NCBI RefSeq assembly: GCF_020740795.1
Contig: NC_067282.1
Coordinates: 179,766,274-179,830,273 of the forward strand
Origin: Apus apus
Taxonomy: Eukaryota > Chordata > Aves > Apodiformes > Apodidae
Direction of reading: 5' to 3'
DNA: 64,000 nt
Within the stretch, counting starts at the first letter, position 1; each line of letters starts with the position of its first letter. Below the pieces are notes generated by a model, which saw only the letters and a program-made list of their open reading frames with translations, had not been told where the DNA came from and did not search any database. Position numbers and translations under genes: made by a program. Positions 61,061-64,000 of this stretch are shown piece after piece.

Positions 61061-62084
61061 TAAACATAGTACTGACATTCAAATCAGAGAGCAGAGGCTA
61101 TTATAGGAGAACAAAGTTAGGATCAGTCTTTTACTTTCTTTTTTCCTGGATGCAGGTAGCGGCTTTCTAGCCTGTACAGACACAAAGACGTTTAGGAAAT
61201 GAGAGCCAGCAGAAAGAGGAATCAGGTGTTGATCTTTACCACACAAAGAGAAGGGTGGCTGATACAGACTGATGAGGATCTCTTTGCATACTACACGCTG
61301 TGACTACCTAGATTCATTGAGCTCTCGTGCATACTCTCAATGCCACTGTTAGTTTTTATGAGGATTGAAATAGTGCATCAGTTATTAGCTTTCATCACAT
61401 TATATTACCCTGCTCTTTGTAGGAGTAGTTGAAATATTACTTCCACCAATTATAATTATATTTTCTAGAGGCATTAGTGCAGTTTAAAGAGCAGTGTGTT
61501 TGTCATGCCCCATCATCAAAACAAGAGAGCTCTATTACATGATCACTCTTTTTAAAATACTTAATTTTTGTGGAAGCCAGTAAAAAGTGATTACTAAATA
61601 TACTCTAAGCACCATTGTGAATCTGAGTCTTGTAATCCTGTTATTAATCTTGCTAATACATAACAATTAGGAAAAGTAGTCTAACTTACTTACTTGTCTC
61701 AAGTGCCCATTTCCAGGTATTCATGAAAAGGAAGGGAAATTATATGATCATGAGAATAGTCATACGAACAATCAAAATAGCAACGGCATTCACTGAGCTG
61801 AAAGTCAGTGGCTAGCAACTTAGCAACTTCCAGCTGAAAATTAGTGATAGTGAAATAGGAAGTTTTGAATAGGAGCTCTTTGAAGATGTTTAATGTTCCA
61901 CAACATTCAGTTAAGAATATTCCTCACTCACACAAAGTCTGCACATCTGTAGTGATGAATTCCATAAGCATATAAAGTTATGCTCAAAAATCTTAAATAA
62001 AACAATATTTATAAAATATGATTATATGATATTTTTTTATTTCCTTGACACTTTTCCTTGTACCTGTTTGATGAAAAGGAGCAA

Positions 62085-62743
62085 AAAAGCAATGGCATTC
62101 CAAGACTTTCATGGGACAGCAATGTGCCCTTGTGCCCAAGAAAGCCAATAGTATCTTGGGATGTACTAAGAAGAGTGTGGCCAGCAGGTCAAGGGAGGTT
62201 CTCCTCCCCCTCTACTCTGCCCTTGTAAGACCACATTTGGAGTATTGTGTCCAGTTCTGGGTTCCCCAGTTCAAGAGGGATAGGGATATACTGGGAAGAG
62301 TCCAACTGAGAGCTACAAGGGTGATTAAGGGACTGAAACATCCGTCACACAAGGAAAGGCTAAGAGACCTGGGGTTGTTTAGTCTTGAGAAGACGAAGAA
62401 GGGACCTTACTAACGTCTATAAATATCTGAAGGGTGGATGTCAAGAATGGGCCAGTCTCTTTTCAATGGTATCCTGTGATAGGATGAGGAAAAATGGCAC
62501 CAAGTTACAACACAGGAAGTTCCACCTCACCGTGAGGATAAACTTCTTTACTGTGAGGGTGATGGAGCACTAGAACAGGCTGCCCAGAGAGGTTGTGGAG
62601 TCTCCGTTTGTGGAGCCTGTCAAGAGCTGTCTGGACGTGTTCCTGTGTGATCTGCCCTAGGTGTTCCTTCTGCACCAGGCGAGTTGGACTTGATGATCTT
62701 CAGAGGTCTCTTCCAACCCCTATGATTCTATGATTCTATTATT
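62085..62743 (+). mobile_element. CR1 LINE 3' end with residual reverse-transcriptase C-terminus
   Basis: A plus-sense avian CR1: GACAGCAATGTGCCCTTGTG near the left end, a 100-codon open frame (62111-62410) containing [20 protein letters not shown], the well-known C-terminal end of CR1 ORF2, then the 3' UTR. It ends with the CCAACCCCTATGATTCTATGATTCTATT tail at 62743. A stop at 62411-62413 ends the frame after a Lys-rich segment. The 5' end is truncated, so the copy cannot move by itself. It is in opposite orientation to the CR1 at 60096-60535, 1.5 kb away. Confidence 0.95.
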
Positions 62744-63910
62744 CATTGTCACACACACTCGGCAAAGCTCCCTAACATACAAATGCAATTAATTTCCTCC
62801 TTAGCTAAAATTTAAAATATAATCTAATTGCAATGGCATGCATTCAGAAATACCAATGTGGGGAGGAATAAAGAAGTCAACAGAATAAACATGAAAGAAG
62901 AACTTTAAAATTAAAGTCTTGAGGAAAAAAATGGTAGAAAAATGTTTGTGCGTAAGAATAATCAACTTTAAACAATATTTAAAAAAAAAAAAGTGTTTCA
63001 ATTGCTTTCTGAAATAAAAAAAAATATGGTAATTCCAAAAATTGATTTTTCAAGAGTTAAGTTTTATCATTATGCATGAGGTTACATTATTAAAAGTAAC
63101 AGGAAATCTGGAGTTTGGATCTAACTCTGAAGAAAGGCTTTTTATCATTTAAACATGATTTGAAGGAGGGGAGGATCTTCTGAATGTTACTGTGCTCTAT
63201 TTCATCTTTAATTTAACCCTTTGAGCATTTTGCAGCATGAACAGGATTTGTGAGCATTAAAAAAAAAAGATAAATTTGATTAATTCAGTTTGGTTAAAAA
63301 GTAGGAGTATTTCAACTTGCTATCATGTTAGTAACTATAAACTAAAATTCTTGTTGGTGTTTGTAATTGGTTGAAAACCTTTTTTCAAGGACTTCACTAT
63401 AAAGCACGAGAAGCTGCAAACCTGATCAAACATCTGAAGGCACTATGGTAATACACACATTCCTTTTACCTGTAGAAGCCAAATGCAGTTCCACTGATTT
63501 ACTCATGGGAGGCAGCCAGTATTCAGGTTCTGTCTTTTCTCAAGGGTTCTTTTAAGAAAGAGTAACTTTTTTTCCAGCTGCTGAACAGCTCGTGGGTGCT
63601 CTGAGTAGCAACACCAACATAATCCACCCTGAGAAGAAGCAAAAAACATCCCAGAAGCATTTGGACTACGTGTGACAGGGTCTGCCCGGTCGCCTGTGGT
63701 TCCCTAAATAGACTAGGAACCAGCTTCTCTTACTATGGTACCAGTCTCACACTTAAGACCACCAACCTCAAGATATCCCTCCTTGAGTGGGGTCTCAAAC
63801 CCAGGTACCAGCAGCAGAAAGTAACATCCCAAAGGTTCTGCAATATTTATAGAAAGAGGACTTGAAATTTCCCACACTGCAGTTGAAAGTCTTTGTTTTA
63901 TCATCATTAA

Positions 63911-63989
63911 ATAGATTAATACATTAATATATTTAATTAATATATTATATTAATATATTATATATTATATTTATATTAAATATATTAAT
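63911..63989. repeat. AT microsatellite at right window edge
   Basis: Repeated TTAATATATTA and TATTATAT units, strongly self-complementary. It is almost pure A/T for about 80 bp. Confidence 0.85.
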
Positions 63990-64000
63990 GCCAATGAGCT

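Larger units (their letters stand above)
40098..64000. other. 5' intron and/or upstream region of TFEC, no confirmed exon
   Basis: The 84-codon exon at 39846-40097 starts in phase 0 after a good splice acceptor, so the transcript must continue to the right. No sequence matching the MITF-family long first exons, or the human TFEC first exon as I remember it, is visible here. No CpG-rich promoter is visible either. The region holds CR1 copies, a retroviral env remnant and microsatellites listed separately; the remainder looks like AT-rich unique sequence. The neighbouring gene expected further right in amniotes (TES, by remembered synteny) is not seen. Confidence 0.6.

Noticed and set aside
63440..63510. 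Minus-strand ATG frame MSKSVELHLAST followed by donor ACAG|GTAAAA, as a TFEC first exon
   Set aside because: It ends in phase 1, whereas the next confirmed TFEC exon begins in phase 0, so it cannot join directly.
63780..63815. tRNA-like B-box resemblance (GGTCTCAAACCC)
   Set aside because: No matching A box, acceptor stem or cloverleaf could be formed around it.

Overview
The window is intronic and flanking DNA from a vertebrate nuclear genome, almost certainly a bird. The coding is sparse, split into short exons with GT/AG borders and set in long AT-rich introns. The repeats are mostly CR1 LINEs, and several copies end in the ATTCTATGATTCTAT-type tail typical of avian CR1. The species cannot be resolved from the sequence alone.

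The only host gene I can support is TFEC (transcription factor EC, of the MITF/TFEB/TFE3/TFEC bHLH-leucine-zipper family), on the minus strand. Seven coding exons were found by matching the protein family and checking splice sites and phase: 40097-39846, 37687-37592, 23105-22991, 22129-22073, 19817-19742, 11955-11808 and 11019-10639 (stop included). Joined, they are 1125 nt in one open frame: 374 residues plus the stop. They cover a glutamine-containing N-terminal region, an acidic activation helix, the basic region, helix-loop-helix, leucine zipper and the serine-rich C-terminal tail. The first of these exons starts in phase 0 without a start codon, so at least one 5' exon is missing. It lies somewhere at 40098-64000 or beyond the right edge. 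A weak candidate is described at 58342-58371.

Layout: 1-10638 is the 3' side of TFEC (a probable roughly 620-nt 3' UTR, then intergenic DNA with no gene I can recognise). Positions 10639-40097 hold the seven exons and six introns. Positions 40098-64000 are 5' intron and/or upstream DNA with no confirmed exon.

Mobile DNA: a complete 522-bp solo LTR with a perfect 5-bp target duplication (GCAAT) sits in an intron at 15322-15843, antisense to TFEC. A broken envelope-gene remnant of an endogenous retrovirus lies at about 52730-53425. CR1 copies or fragments lie at 26057-26093, 26480-26960, 30105-30365, 42445-42545, 44455-44800, 60096-60535 and 62085-62743. Several microsatellites and AT-rich tracts are listed. 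I saw no tRNA, rRNA, CRISPR array, CpG-island promoter or bacterial-type operon. I found no convincing new system. The most useful second-look items are the retroviral remnants, the missing TFEC first exon, and the MITF-like N-terminal exon kept by this TFEC.
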